From Platycnemis pennipes (lineage: Eukaryota > Arthropoda > Insecta > Odonata > Platycnemididae), in assembly GCA_933228895.1 (NCBI GenBank), contig OW121846.1, positions 51,168,107-51,232,106 on the forward strand: DNA of 64,000 nucleotides. The letters run 5' to 3'. Positions 10,546 through 19,700 of this stretch are shown one piece after another. The position numbers and the translations under genes were made by a program. The notes under the pieces are model-generated. The model had not been told where the DNA came from. It ran no database searches and was given only the letters and a program-made list of their open reading frames with translations. The number at the start of each line of letters is the position of its first letter. The stretch's first letter is position 1.

Positions 10546-11568
10546 CTAAACCCTACGTGTATGCTCCAGTATCCTACTCGCTACCTTAGACGATGCCTCG
10601 TCCGTGTAGTGGACACCCGAGCGATTCAGGGGCACCCGACACGTTTCCAGCTCCGGCCCGAGGTCCAAAAACTCAGCTCCCTCGCTCCCACAGACTTCAC
10701 GGAGTCTCCGGTTTATGCCTAAAACTCGGCTCCAAACCATCAACCCCCGATCCGTCCTAGGTACCAAGCTACATATAGTCAGCCTCATATCGATACCCAG
10801 ACCTCCACGAACACGGTGGAACTCGGTGCATAGATCCCTTACGGAATCCATTACATCCTCGGACCCCCGTTTCGCGGCGTCGTTAGTGCCGACATGGGCG
10901 ACTACGTGCAGCTTGGAGCAGTTAGTGGCACTGACCGTTGCTTTCAACGCCTTCGTCACCTGGGGCACCGTACCTCCTGGTATACACCAGGAACGTACCC
11001 GTTCTTCGTCACCTTTCCCTCGGGATTCACCACCTCCTTCCCGACGGGCCCTGGCACGCATCGAGTCCGCTACTCGGCGGACATTGGAGCTACCTATCAC
11101 TAATACTCCCTCCCTTCCCTCCCGACTCCCAGTCGGCGAAGTCTCCGGAGGCGGAGCGTTCGATGCGCCGACCTCCGCCAGCCCATCGAACCTATTACTA
11201 ACGGGGAAAGGCTCAGCCTCTGCCTCTGCATTTCCCCGTTTGTGTAGTGTGACCCCACGACTCCTCCTACGGACCACTTCCCACTCTCCCCCGGATTCGG
11301 AGGTAGGCTCCGCTAGAGGCTCGGGTGTGCGGGGAACGTCCTCAACCCTCCAACCCACGCCAGTGTAAGGGCTCGCCCCCGCACCAACGCGTGCGGAAGG
11401 CCTTGGCCGACCCCCACTCCCCCTCGACCGTTCCAACGTAGTCACCAGCCGTTTCACGAGAGAGCGAAGACTATCCACCGTCTTCTCGAGCTCATCGACT
11501 CGAGCCCGCAAGGGCTCGCTATCGGGTGAGTCACGGAAGAGGTTGACAATTGACCTAATGGGAGTCAT
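10546..11568 (-). CDS. ORF1 of LINE A: coiled coil plus SGNH-hydrolase domain (340 aa)
   Basis: Intact ORF1 of element A. Residues 20-47 form a heptad pattern (LRARVDELEKTVDSLRSLV) that is likely to drive oligomerisation. Residues 50-120 are basic and proline/serine-rich, then FPVSNRF (121-127). Residues 154-340 are an SGNH/GDSL esterase-type domain: VLVIGSSNVRR with the presumed nucleophile S161, CIPGGTVPQ (block II region), HVGTND (225-230), and NRSGVHYT with H320. No CCHC knuckles or RRM are visible. In CR1/L2 LINEs this kind of ORF1p coats the RNA, and its esterase domain can bind lipid. The catalytic aspartate expected three residues before the histidine is Ser317, shared with element B, so hydrolase activity is uncertain. 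The ATG at 11568 fits the start of the homology with B. Confidence 0.9.
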   Translation of the reverse strand: MTPIRSIVNLFRDSPDSEPLRARVDELEKTVDSLRSLVKRLVTTLERSRGSGGRPRPSARVGAGASPYTGVGWRVEDVPRTPEPLAEPTSESGGEWEVVRRRSRGVTLHKRGNAEAEAEPFPVSNRFDGLAEVGASNAPPPETSPTGSREGREGVLVIGSSNVRRVADSMRARARREGGGESRGKGDEERVRSWCIPGGTVPQVTKALKATVSATNCSKLHVVAHVGTNDAAKRGSEDVMDSVRDLCTEFHRVRGGLGIDMRLTICSLVPRTDRGLMVWSRVLGINRRLREVCGSEGAEFLDLGPELETCRVPLNRSGVHYTDEASSKVASRILEHTRRV

Positions 11569-11985
11569 CCTAATCTAACTCTAACTATCTCTCTCCCTTA
11601 GACTCGCAGCGGAGCTATCTGGTAAAAGAATCTACTATTTACTACACACTAATAAATAACTAACAAGGCTCTTGAAGAAACGAGCAAGCAAGCAAATACA
11701 GACCACAGATTATCACCAGAAAACAATTAACCCAAAGGGGACAGGGACTAGGAGTAAACTACACAGGTAGAAAAACTACACGGGTGAGTGGTTGCAAGGG
11801 TAGCGCTCGGTAGGGAGTCGCGATGGGAGGTGGGTCACGGTTGACCTTGGTTAGGCTGAGGTTTGGGAAGGGAACCACGGGGGGGGAGAGGGGGGGGAGC
11901 TCTGGAATGTATACGAGAGGAATGTAGGCTGTAGGATGCGCAAGACCAGCGATTACGAAGAGATGAAGCAAAAAGTGTCAACAGT

Positions 11986-12226
11986 AAAGCTAAAGTAAAT
12001 GTATTAAAAATCTACTACTAAAAGAAGCAACGAAAAAGACGAGCTAAATTAAGCACTAATCTAGGAAATATAAATATATCTATAAAAAAAAACACTATTA
12101 CCGAATTATTTCAATGACAATAAGCGATTAAAAAAAAACTGTGTAATCTACTAGGTTAAAAAATAAGTTACGCAAACTGCAGAGATAGTATAAACTATAA
12201 ATGTATAAATAAAACTTTATGTGTAT
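11986..12226 (-). repeat. 5' UTR tandem unit 1 of LINE A (241 bp)
   Basis: First of three tandem units, each starting AAAGCTAAAGTAAATGTATT in plus-strand reading. This one is the most diverged and includes an A-rich run and AATAAGCGATT. Confidence 0.85.
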
Positions 12227-12460
12227 AAAGCTAAAGTAAATGTATTAAATATCTACTACTAAAGGAGCAACGAAAAAGACGAACTAGATTAAGCACTAGT
12301 CAAGGAAATATAAATATATCTAAAAAAAACTATCACCAACTAACTTCAATAACAATAAGCGATAAAAAAATCAACTATATGAATCTACTAGGTTAAAATA
12401 AGTTACGCAAACTACAGAGTTAGTATAAACTATATATGTATAAATAAAATTTATGTGTAT
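12227..12460 (-). repeat. 5' UTR tandem unit 2 of LINE A (234 bp)
   Basis: Second unit. It shares CAACGAAAAAGACGA, TTAAGCACTAGTCAAGG and CTACTAGGTTAAAATAAG with its neighbours. Confidence 0.88.
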
Positions 12461-12670
12461 AAAGCTAAAGTAAATGTATTAAATATCTACTACTAAAAAT
12501 CAACGAAAGACGAACTAGATTAAGCACTAGTCAAGGAAATATAAATATGTCTAAAAAAAACTATTATCAACTAAGTTCAATAACAATAAGCGATAAAAAA
12601 GATCAACTATATGAATCTACTAGGTTAAAATAAGTTACGCAAACTACAGAGTTACTATAAACTGTATATG
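12461..12670 (-). repeat. 5' UTR tandem unit 3 of LINE A (about 210 bp, partial)
   Basis: Third unit, very close to unit 2 and ending short after TACTATAAACTGTATATG. The array is head to tail. Because the element reads on the minus strand, this is the most 5' unit. Confidence 0.85.
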
Positions 12671-13449
12671 AATAATAACACAAGTGCAAATTACACCTTA
12701 CACGTTAGGATGGATTATACGGTTCTACACAGGACTATGAATAAATAACAATAAGATAATATTAAATTAGAAATTCACTTGTAGGAGAACAAGTCTATAT
12801 ATATCACGGAGATTAAACAGCGGTACGGAAGCACGGATATTATGAAACAATAACTAATGCAGTGTAGCTATAACGAATAAAGTTAAATTAAAGCCGAGTG
12901 AAGTCTAGAAATATCTTGTTAACAATAGATTATAATGAACGGTTCTATAACTGAGAAATACTTAGAAAAACAAAACTATGGTGATGATAAAATATAAATA
13001 AGAAACGTAAATACGCTAACTATGGAATAGCCACAACGATGTTAAACAATAGTGGAAGATTTGTATTTATCTCAGTATATAAAAGTAATAAAGATACTGG
13101 TTTAGTTCTACTTATCGCTATCGGCACACACTCTCGGCAGACGCTCGCGGGATGGCAGGGACTACAGCCACAGCAGGCACAGAAAACTCACACACTAACA
13201 CACTCACTTACTAACTAACTAAACACTCACTACTAAATACACCACTACACTATGAAATAGGGGATAGCCTAGGACGACACAATTTTAGAGCTAAAACTAC
13301 GGACCCAGCTAGGCAACGTTAAAGCTGCTACTGGCGACCAGGTAAAAAAGTGAAAGTCACAACTCAAGACGGGAGCTCTCACCACGCGACCTTCCTCTGC
13401 GAGTGCAGGTAGAAGAATGGTTTATTTCCAATAGGTTTCAGCCTTCTAC

Positions 13450-13560
13450 CTTCGAACGGAGCTCCGACACGATTCTCTCCAACTCGGCGATACGGGCCCT
13501 TAGAGCCGCGCATTCGCCTGAATTATCGAGCGTCACGACAGAAGACCGATTCAAAGCCAT
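13450..13560 (-). pseudogene. ORF1 of LINE B, N-terminal piece
   Basis: Starts at an ATG (13560, minus strand) with MALNRSSVV, then a coiled-coil heptad stretch CAALRARIAELERIVSELRS matching the coiled coil of ORF1 in element A. The frame is cut at 13449 by insertion of A and resumes at 7352. Only about 37 codons remain here. Confidence 0.75.
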
Positions 13561-14143
13561 CCTAATCACGCTTTTCCCCGAAAACTAAGCTATGTAAAGA
13601 CTATATAGTATAAATTACAACCACTAAGCTATGGATGAACTACGTTGGAAGCAGTACTATTCGATTATAAATAAACTTCAGATATATTAATACAAGGAAC
13701 AGAAAGTACCTAGATTCTTTACACAATTCAGTACACACTAAGAAATGACTACAATAGAACTCTAAAGGACTCAGCAATAAGATTTAAAAATCAATAATCA
13801 CCAGCACGTAGGCACTTAACTAATTGCCCTAGCAACAACAGGAGGTAGGATAAGACTTACACGGGTGAGTGGTTTGCGCAGGAAGGGCTCTCCACGGGGA
13901 GTCGGTTAGGGGATTGTTTCACGGCTGGGGGTCTCGGTTATCGCTGACCTTGACAAGGTTAGCGTTGGGAAGGGAAGGAATGTAGTGTTGTTGACGTGAG
14001 TAATATAGGCTAGAAGGAAGAAGCAGCTAACTGACAAACCAACGGAAAGTAAGGCTCTAGTAGAGAGAAGAGTTAGGTTAATATGCAAGTAATACCTACT
14101 ACCCAACTACCGCTTAGATTAGATTTAAAACTACTGTTAGGAT

Positions 14144-14459
14144 ATTAATATATTACGTTTAAATTATGTAAATAATTAAAAGTTTAAACTACTTATAAAT
14201 AAGAAAAAACGCTAAAAATAAACTACTCCGTATAAACGTAACCAACAAATAACAAACTTTAAATATATTCTACACGAAATATGACGATAACTAAATGATG
14301 AAAAATAAAAGCTCTACATAAAAAACTACTGAGACAGAAACTATAGAATAATAAGAAGTACGATGAAAGAGACAATTTATTATGGATGTAACAAAACAAG
14401 TAACGATCTCTAAATGTGCTAGATAACAATATATTTACATATAACATTACACATAACTT
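14144..14459 (-). repeat. 5' UTR tandem unit 1 of LINE B (316 bp)
   Basis: Begins ATTAATATATTACGTTTAA and includes CGATCTCTAAATGTGCTAG near its end. Highly similar to 15345-15640. It shows no evident similarity to the units of element A. Confidence 0.85.
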
Positions 14460-14467
14460 ATTAATAT

Positions 14468-15344
14468 CAAGAGTGGTGCGACAAATGGCAGTTAGAACTC
14501 AACCTTAAAAAGTGTGTAGCTATCAATTTTTGGAGGAGGAATAATTCGATAGAGCGATCCTATAGAATTAATAACACGAAGATCGAAAACGTTGAAACCG
14601 TAAGATATTTAGGTGTAACAATCACTAAAGATTTATCGTGGGGAAGACACATAAGGGAAATATGCGGCCGAGCGAAGAGAAAGCTAGGATTTATAAAAAG
14701 AGTACTTGGGAAATGTGATGAGAAGACAAAAGAGCGATGCTACTTTTCACTAGTTAGGCCCCACCTTGAGTATGCAGCCAGTGTATGGGATCCTAATGAA
14801 TTAGGTTTGATGAGAGAACTAGACAGTGTGCAGCGTAGAGCAGCTAGGTTCGTCAAAAGGTGTTACGATAGGTTGAGTAGTGTATCAGAATTAATACAAG
14901 AATTAGGGTGGGAATCATTATCAGAGCGTAGATTAAAGTTCAGATTTAATCTATTGCAGAAATTTCAATCGGATAGCTTTACTGAAGATGTTAGCCACAT
15001 ATTGAAAACACCAGCGTATTATGCTAGATTCGACCAGATAAATAAGATTAGAGAGATAGATTGTCGTACAGATAGATTCAAAATGGCATTTTTCCCCCGT
15101 ACTATAAGAGAACAGAATAGGCAGCATAGGAAAGGGATAGGTAGGGGAAATATTTTAGAGTATTCTGTAGTGCATGATGCATGTATTAACCCCTCAAATA
15201 CTATAGATACTAACAATCTAGTTGCATGAGACCCTTTAGTTGCTTGCTTGCATGCTAGTAGTGAATGCTTGGTGACCTTCACCCCCTGCCACACACCCTC
15301 GCGGTGGCTTGCAGGGTATCGTGTAGATGTAGATGTAGATGTAG
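14468..15344 (+). mobile_element. 5'-truncated A-type L2 copy inside B's 5' UTR
   Basis: An 877-bp plus-strand insertion that begins in the RT coding region (at codons for EWCDKWQ) and ends with the L2 hairpin and TAGATG repeats. ATTAATAT flanks it (14460-14467 and 15345-15352), an 8-bp target duplication at the very start of B's second tandem unit. It is nearly identical to the same part of elements A and C. Confidence 0.92.
14471..15229 (+). pseudogene. ORF2 C-terminal fragment of the inserted L2 copy
   Basis: Open frame for the last about 252 residues of ORF2, downstream of FADD. It includes NLKKCVAINFW, VRYLGVTITKDLSWGRHI, SLVRPHLEYAASVWDP and the end TIDTNNLVA. The frame is uninterrupted, but it lacks a start, the endonuclease and the RT active site, so it is dead on arrival. 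Confidence 0.9.
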
Positions 15345-15640
15345 ATTAATATACTACGTTTAACTTACGTTAATACTTAAAAGGTTAAACTACTCAATAA
15401 TAATAAGAAAAAACTCTAAAATAAACTATTTAGTAAAAATGTAACCAGCAAATAACTAACTATAAATATATTCTACACGAAATATGAAGATCACTAAATG
15501 ATAAAGAAAAAGCTCTACATAAAACTACTGAGACCAACTAGAGAATAATAAGAAGGACGGTGAAAGAGACAATTTATTATGGATGTAACAAAACAAGTAA
15601 CGATCTCTAAATGTGCTAGATAACAATATATTTACATATA
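15345..15640 (-). repeat. 5' UTR tandem unit 2 of LINE B
   Basis: Second copy of the 316-bp unit, beginning ATTAATATACTACGTTTAAC and tracking unit 1 to TATTTACATATA. The 877-bp L2 copy sits exactly at its first bases. Confidence 0.85.
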
Positions 15641-16463
15641 CAAAGAGGAAATTTTATTAAAGAAAAAAGCTCTGAGAAATAAATATGTAAGTTAACTCAC
15701 TCAATGGAGACGAAAGAGAAATAAACTATACAATTTAAATTACTGCGACAACCGTTAAATTTTATGCAGTTCTTCAATCAAAAGCAAGTATATATAACTA
15801 TTAATATATTCCTTTCGCCTACGTTAACACTTCACAAGATTAAAATATTGAATAGTAAGAAAAGCCAATAACTAGGGAGCCAAGAGCCAATAACTAGGGA
15901 GAACAATATAAAAGGAACTGTGCTATGAACTGAGAAAAAACTTAAAAAACGCCTCGAGAACTACGGTGATGATAAAATAGAAATATGTAAATACTTTTAA
16001 ATATAGTCCGCTCAACTAGATTAGATTAGACTTAGACAACAAGTAGGTGACAGTATTCTAATTTAAGAGTATTATTTGCTGCGGAGTAGTTAAAAGAAAG
16101 AAGAAACTGAAATTAGATCTACTTAGCACTATCAGCGATCACACTTGGACACAGCGTAAACCACACACCAAAGACCAGCCGGGACGGCACCACGGCGGGA
16201 CCAAGCACCCACAACACCAAGCACCCACGCAAGCACTCACACTACCGTAATAATATATTAAGGCAGGCGCAGAAGCACTACTAAACACTCACTACTTAAT
16301 ACACTACTACACTACGATACAGGCCCAGCTAGGCAACGTTAAAATGCTGCTGCTGGCGATCAGTTGAAAAAGTGAAAGGCGCGACCCAAGTCTCGGAGCT
16401 CAGTGACCACCCGTCCGTACTCTACGAGCGCAGGCGAGGGAATGAATATATGAACCTAAATAC

Positions 16464-16503
16464 TGGGACTCTAACCCGCACACCCCTAATAGGAAACAGT
16501 ACA
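16464..16503 (-). repeat. SINE-like repeat (S1), right half, split by LINE B
   Basis: Reads CTGGGACTCTAACCCGCACA and a GGAAACAG block, which match the tRNA-like end of the S1 copy at 31940-31965 (B box complement and following loop). It continues 3215-3341 across element B. Confidence 0.65.
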
Positions 16504-16712
16504 TCTACATAATACCCTGCAAGCAACCATAAAGGTGTGTGGCAGGGGGTGAACTCGCACCAAACATGCACTACATATCATGCATAAAAAAGGATCAGTA
16601 CTTTTATAGGTACTGTTCAAAACTACGCTATTTAAAAAAAGATAAAAATAGCAAAACATACATGCAAAAACATGCCGTTAGTTGGGTTAGTTATAGGTCC
16701 TTATACCAATAT

Positions 16713-19700
16713 TAAAAATTATCGAGGAAAATTTTAGTTGGAAAGGAGCACCAAGAGAGAAACAGATTGGAAGAAAAAATTTCAGTGATAGTAGTGAATT
16801 GTCGTAGTATAAGAAATAAAGTAGCAGAAATTCACCACCTCATTAAGAGTACTAATGCAGATATAATCGTAGGTACAGAAAGCTGGCTTTCGAAGGACAT
16901 ATCAGATCATGAAGTATTTCCGAAGTGTTTTACAGTGTACAGAAAGGATAGAGTAAGCAGAAACGGAGGAGGAGTTTTCATAGCTGTGAAGGACCCGTAT
17001 GTCAGTAGAAGAGAACTTATTTCAGAGCGAAATGTAGAAAGTATTTGGTGTTCCGTTAAAAGTAAAAGTAGTAACGCAAAACAGATATATGTAGGTGCAT
17101 ATTACAGGCCACCGGACGCAGACGTCAATTCTATAATAGAGCTAGAGTCAGAGATACGCACATTACTTTCTGGGAAGAATGATAGAGGAATAATAGTAGG
17201 CGGAGATTTCAATCTCCCCTCGATAGACTGGAATACGTGTAGTTTCATTGCAGGAGGTAAGGATAAGGAACATTGCGAATCACTGTTGAACACCTTTACG
17301 ACACATTCTTTACAACAGCTAGTAACAGAGCCGACCAGGGGAAACAACATTCTAGACTTATTAGCAACAAATATACCCGAGCGAGTTCTAAATACAGTTA
17401 CAGACACAGGAATTAGTGACCATAAAATAGTGCATGCGAAATTTATTGTAGGCGTTGAAAGACATTATAAACCAAGAAGGAGGGTGTACTTATTTGGCAA
17501 GGCAAATTACGACGGTATGAAAGAGGAATTAAGGGAAGCGTTTAATGTATTCAGCGAACAAAGCAAAGGATTAAATACAGAGGATTCGTGGAGAGAATTT
17601 CTTGAGGTCACCCGTAACGCAGTTCATAAATACATACCAAGTAAATATATTAGTGATAATACAGAGCCAAGGTGGTATAACGCGGAGGTTAGGAAATCAC
17701 TAAAGCGACAAAGGGTATGCCACGCTAAGATGAAAAATGCCAGACGGGGTCTATCGGTAGAGGAAAAAAATGAGCTAGTTCAAAACTATAAAAAATCGAG
17801 AGCATTAGCAAGGAAGTCATGTCGGCAAGCGTTATCACATTTCAAGAGCAAGATGTTAGGAGAATATTTAGATAGCAATCCTAAAGCGTTTTGGTCATAT
17901 GTGAGAGAGCTTCAGGGAAATAAGTCCACAGTGCACACACTTAAAAATGATAAAGGAATCAGAGTCACCAGCAGTGTAGAAAAAGCCAACACTTTAAACA
18001 CCTTCTTCCAAAGTGTATTCAACTCATCGTCACAAAACGCAGTGGAACCACCGCCGAACACTTTCAGTGAGCAAATGCCCGAAATAAACATTTCATGTCG
18101 CGGAATAGAGCAGCAGTTAAAAAGCATATGTAAAAACAAAGCACCAGGTCCCGATCAAATTCCTTCCAGAGTTTATAAAACATTAGCTTCTGAAATAGCC
18201 CCCTATCTAGAAATAATATTCAATAAAACACTAAAGAACCACACAGTACCCAAGGATTGGAAAGTAGCTAACATTACACCTATATTTAAAAGCGGTGATA
18301 GGGAAGAACCTAGTAACTACAGACCCATTTCACTCACGTCAATCTCTTGTAAGATATTTGAGCACATAGTAGTCAGTTCGATCATGGGGCATTTGGATAG
18401 TCAGGGACTACTCATAAACAGCCAGCATGGGTTCCGGAAAGGTAGATCTTGCGAGACACAATTAGCTTTATTCGTACACGATATTTTAGTCCACGGCGAA
18501 AGCAGTACTGAAGTTGATGCGATATTTTTAGATTTTAAAAAGGCTTTCGATAAAGTTCCTCATGACAAATTAATCTTGAAGTTAGAGAGTTTTGGTATAA
18601 ATAAAGACGTTGTATGTTGGGTAAAAGAATTCTTAAGTGGGCGAGAGCAGAGGGTTGTCATAGATGGTATCATGTCGGACACAATCGAAGTCACGTCGGG
18701 AGTTCCCCAGGGTAGCGTAGTAGGTCCGCTTCTATTTCTTTTATACATAAACGATTTGGGTACCGTAGTTAGTAGTAACCTTAGACTTTTTGCAGACGAT
18801 GCGGTGGTGTACAGGGGTATATCAAACGAAGAGGACACGAAATCACTTAGCAAGGATTTAGATGCAATTCAAGAGTGGTGCGACAAATGGCAGGTCGAAC
18901 TCAACCTTAAAAAGTGTGTAGCTATCAATTTTTGGAGGAGGAATAATTCGATAGAGCGATCCTATATAATTAATAACACGAAGATCGAAAACGTTGAAAC
19001 CGTAAGATATTTAGGTGTAACAATCACTAAAGATTTATCGTGGGGAAGACACATAAGGGAAATATGCGGCCGAGCGAAGAGAAAGCTAGGATTTATAAAA
19101 AGAGTACTTGGGAAATGTGATGAGAAGACAAAAGAGCGATGCTACTTTTCACTAGTTAGGCCCCACCTTGAGTATGCAGCCAGTGTATGGGATCCTAATG
19201 AATTAGGTTTGATGAGAGAACTAGACAGTGTGCAGCGTAGAGCAGCTAGGTTCGTCAAAAGGTGTTACGATAGGTTGAGTAGTGTATCAGAATTAATACA
19301 AGAATTAGGGTGGGAATCATTATCAGAGCGTAGATTAAAGTTCAGATTTAATCTATTGCAGAAATTTCAATCGGATAGCTTTACTGAAGATGTTAGGCAC
19401 ATATTGAAAACACCAGCGTATTATGCTAGATTCGACCAGATAAATAAGATTAGAGAGATAGATTGTCGTACAGATAGATTCAAAATGGCATTTTTCCCCC
19501 GTACTATAAGAGAACAGAATAGGCAGCATAGGAAAGGGATAGGTAGGGGAAATATTTTAGAGTATTCTGTAGTGCATGATGCATGTATTAACCCCTCAAA
19601 CACTATAGATACTAACAATCTAGTTGCATGAGACCCTTTAGTTGCTTGCTTGCATGCTAGTAGTGAATGCTTGGTGACCTTCACCCCCTGCCACACACCC

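Larger units (their letters stand above)
7353..13441 (-). mobile_element. LINE element A (L2 clade), apparently full-length and intact
   Basis: A 6.1-kb non-LTR retrotransposon on the minus strand, inserted in ORF1 of element B. CCTTCTAC occurs immediately outside both ends (7345-7352 and 13442-13449), an 8-bp target site duplication. From 5' to 3' it has a 1.87-kb 5' UTR with three tandem units, ORF1 (10546-11568), a 46-base gap, ORF2 (7464-10499), a short 3' UTR, the 3' hairpin and about four TAGATG repeats. Both ORFs are open. The 5' end aligns with that of element B apart from about 10 extra bases. It is almost identical to element C and to the copy at 14468-15344, as expected of a recently active source family. 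Confidence 0.88.
11569..13441 (-). promoter_or_regulatory. 5' UTR / presumed internal promoter of LINE A
   Basis: 1.87 kb of AT-rich non-coding DNA upstream of ORF1. The proximal 200 bp (around 11760-11900) and the distal 700 bp (around 12700-13430) are homologous to the matching parts of element B (13860-13990 and 15900-16440). Between them lie three tandem units not seen in B. LINEs carry internal promoters in this position. Promoter activity is inferred from position only. Confidence 0.6.
3342..16456 (-). mobile_element. LINE element B (L2 clade), interrupted by two later insertions
   Basis: A near-complete non-LTR retrotransposon on the minus strand. It runs from the 5' end at about 16456 through the 5' UTR, ORF1 (split) and ORF2 to a 3' hairpin and TAGATG repeats at 3342-3380. 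It is flanked by TAAATAC on both sides. Element A (7353-13441) interrupts ORF1, and a short A-type copy (14468-15344) interrupts the 5' UTR. Without these the element is roughly 6.1 kb. ORF2 is intact. ORF1 is broken by the insertion and by a frameshift near 7040. The 3' 620 bp is almost identical to the copy at 36731-37355, so this subfamily moved recently. The 5' end aligns with that of A (a CCTGC-CTCG block near 16430 and 13408). Confidence 0.85.
13561..16456 (-). promoter_or_regulatory. 5' UTR / presumed internal promoter of LINE B
   Basis: Long AT-rich leader of element B, about 2 kb without the inserted copy. The ORF1-proximal part (13860-13990) and distal part (15900-16440) align with the leader of element A. 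The middle contains a different tandem repeat (units at 14144 and 15345). Confidence 0.6.

Noticed and set aside
10715..11368. 217-codon plus-strand frame
   Set aside because: It is antisense to ORF1 of LINE A. The open frame follows from the G+C-rich coding strand, and the ORF1 motifs are on the minus strand.
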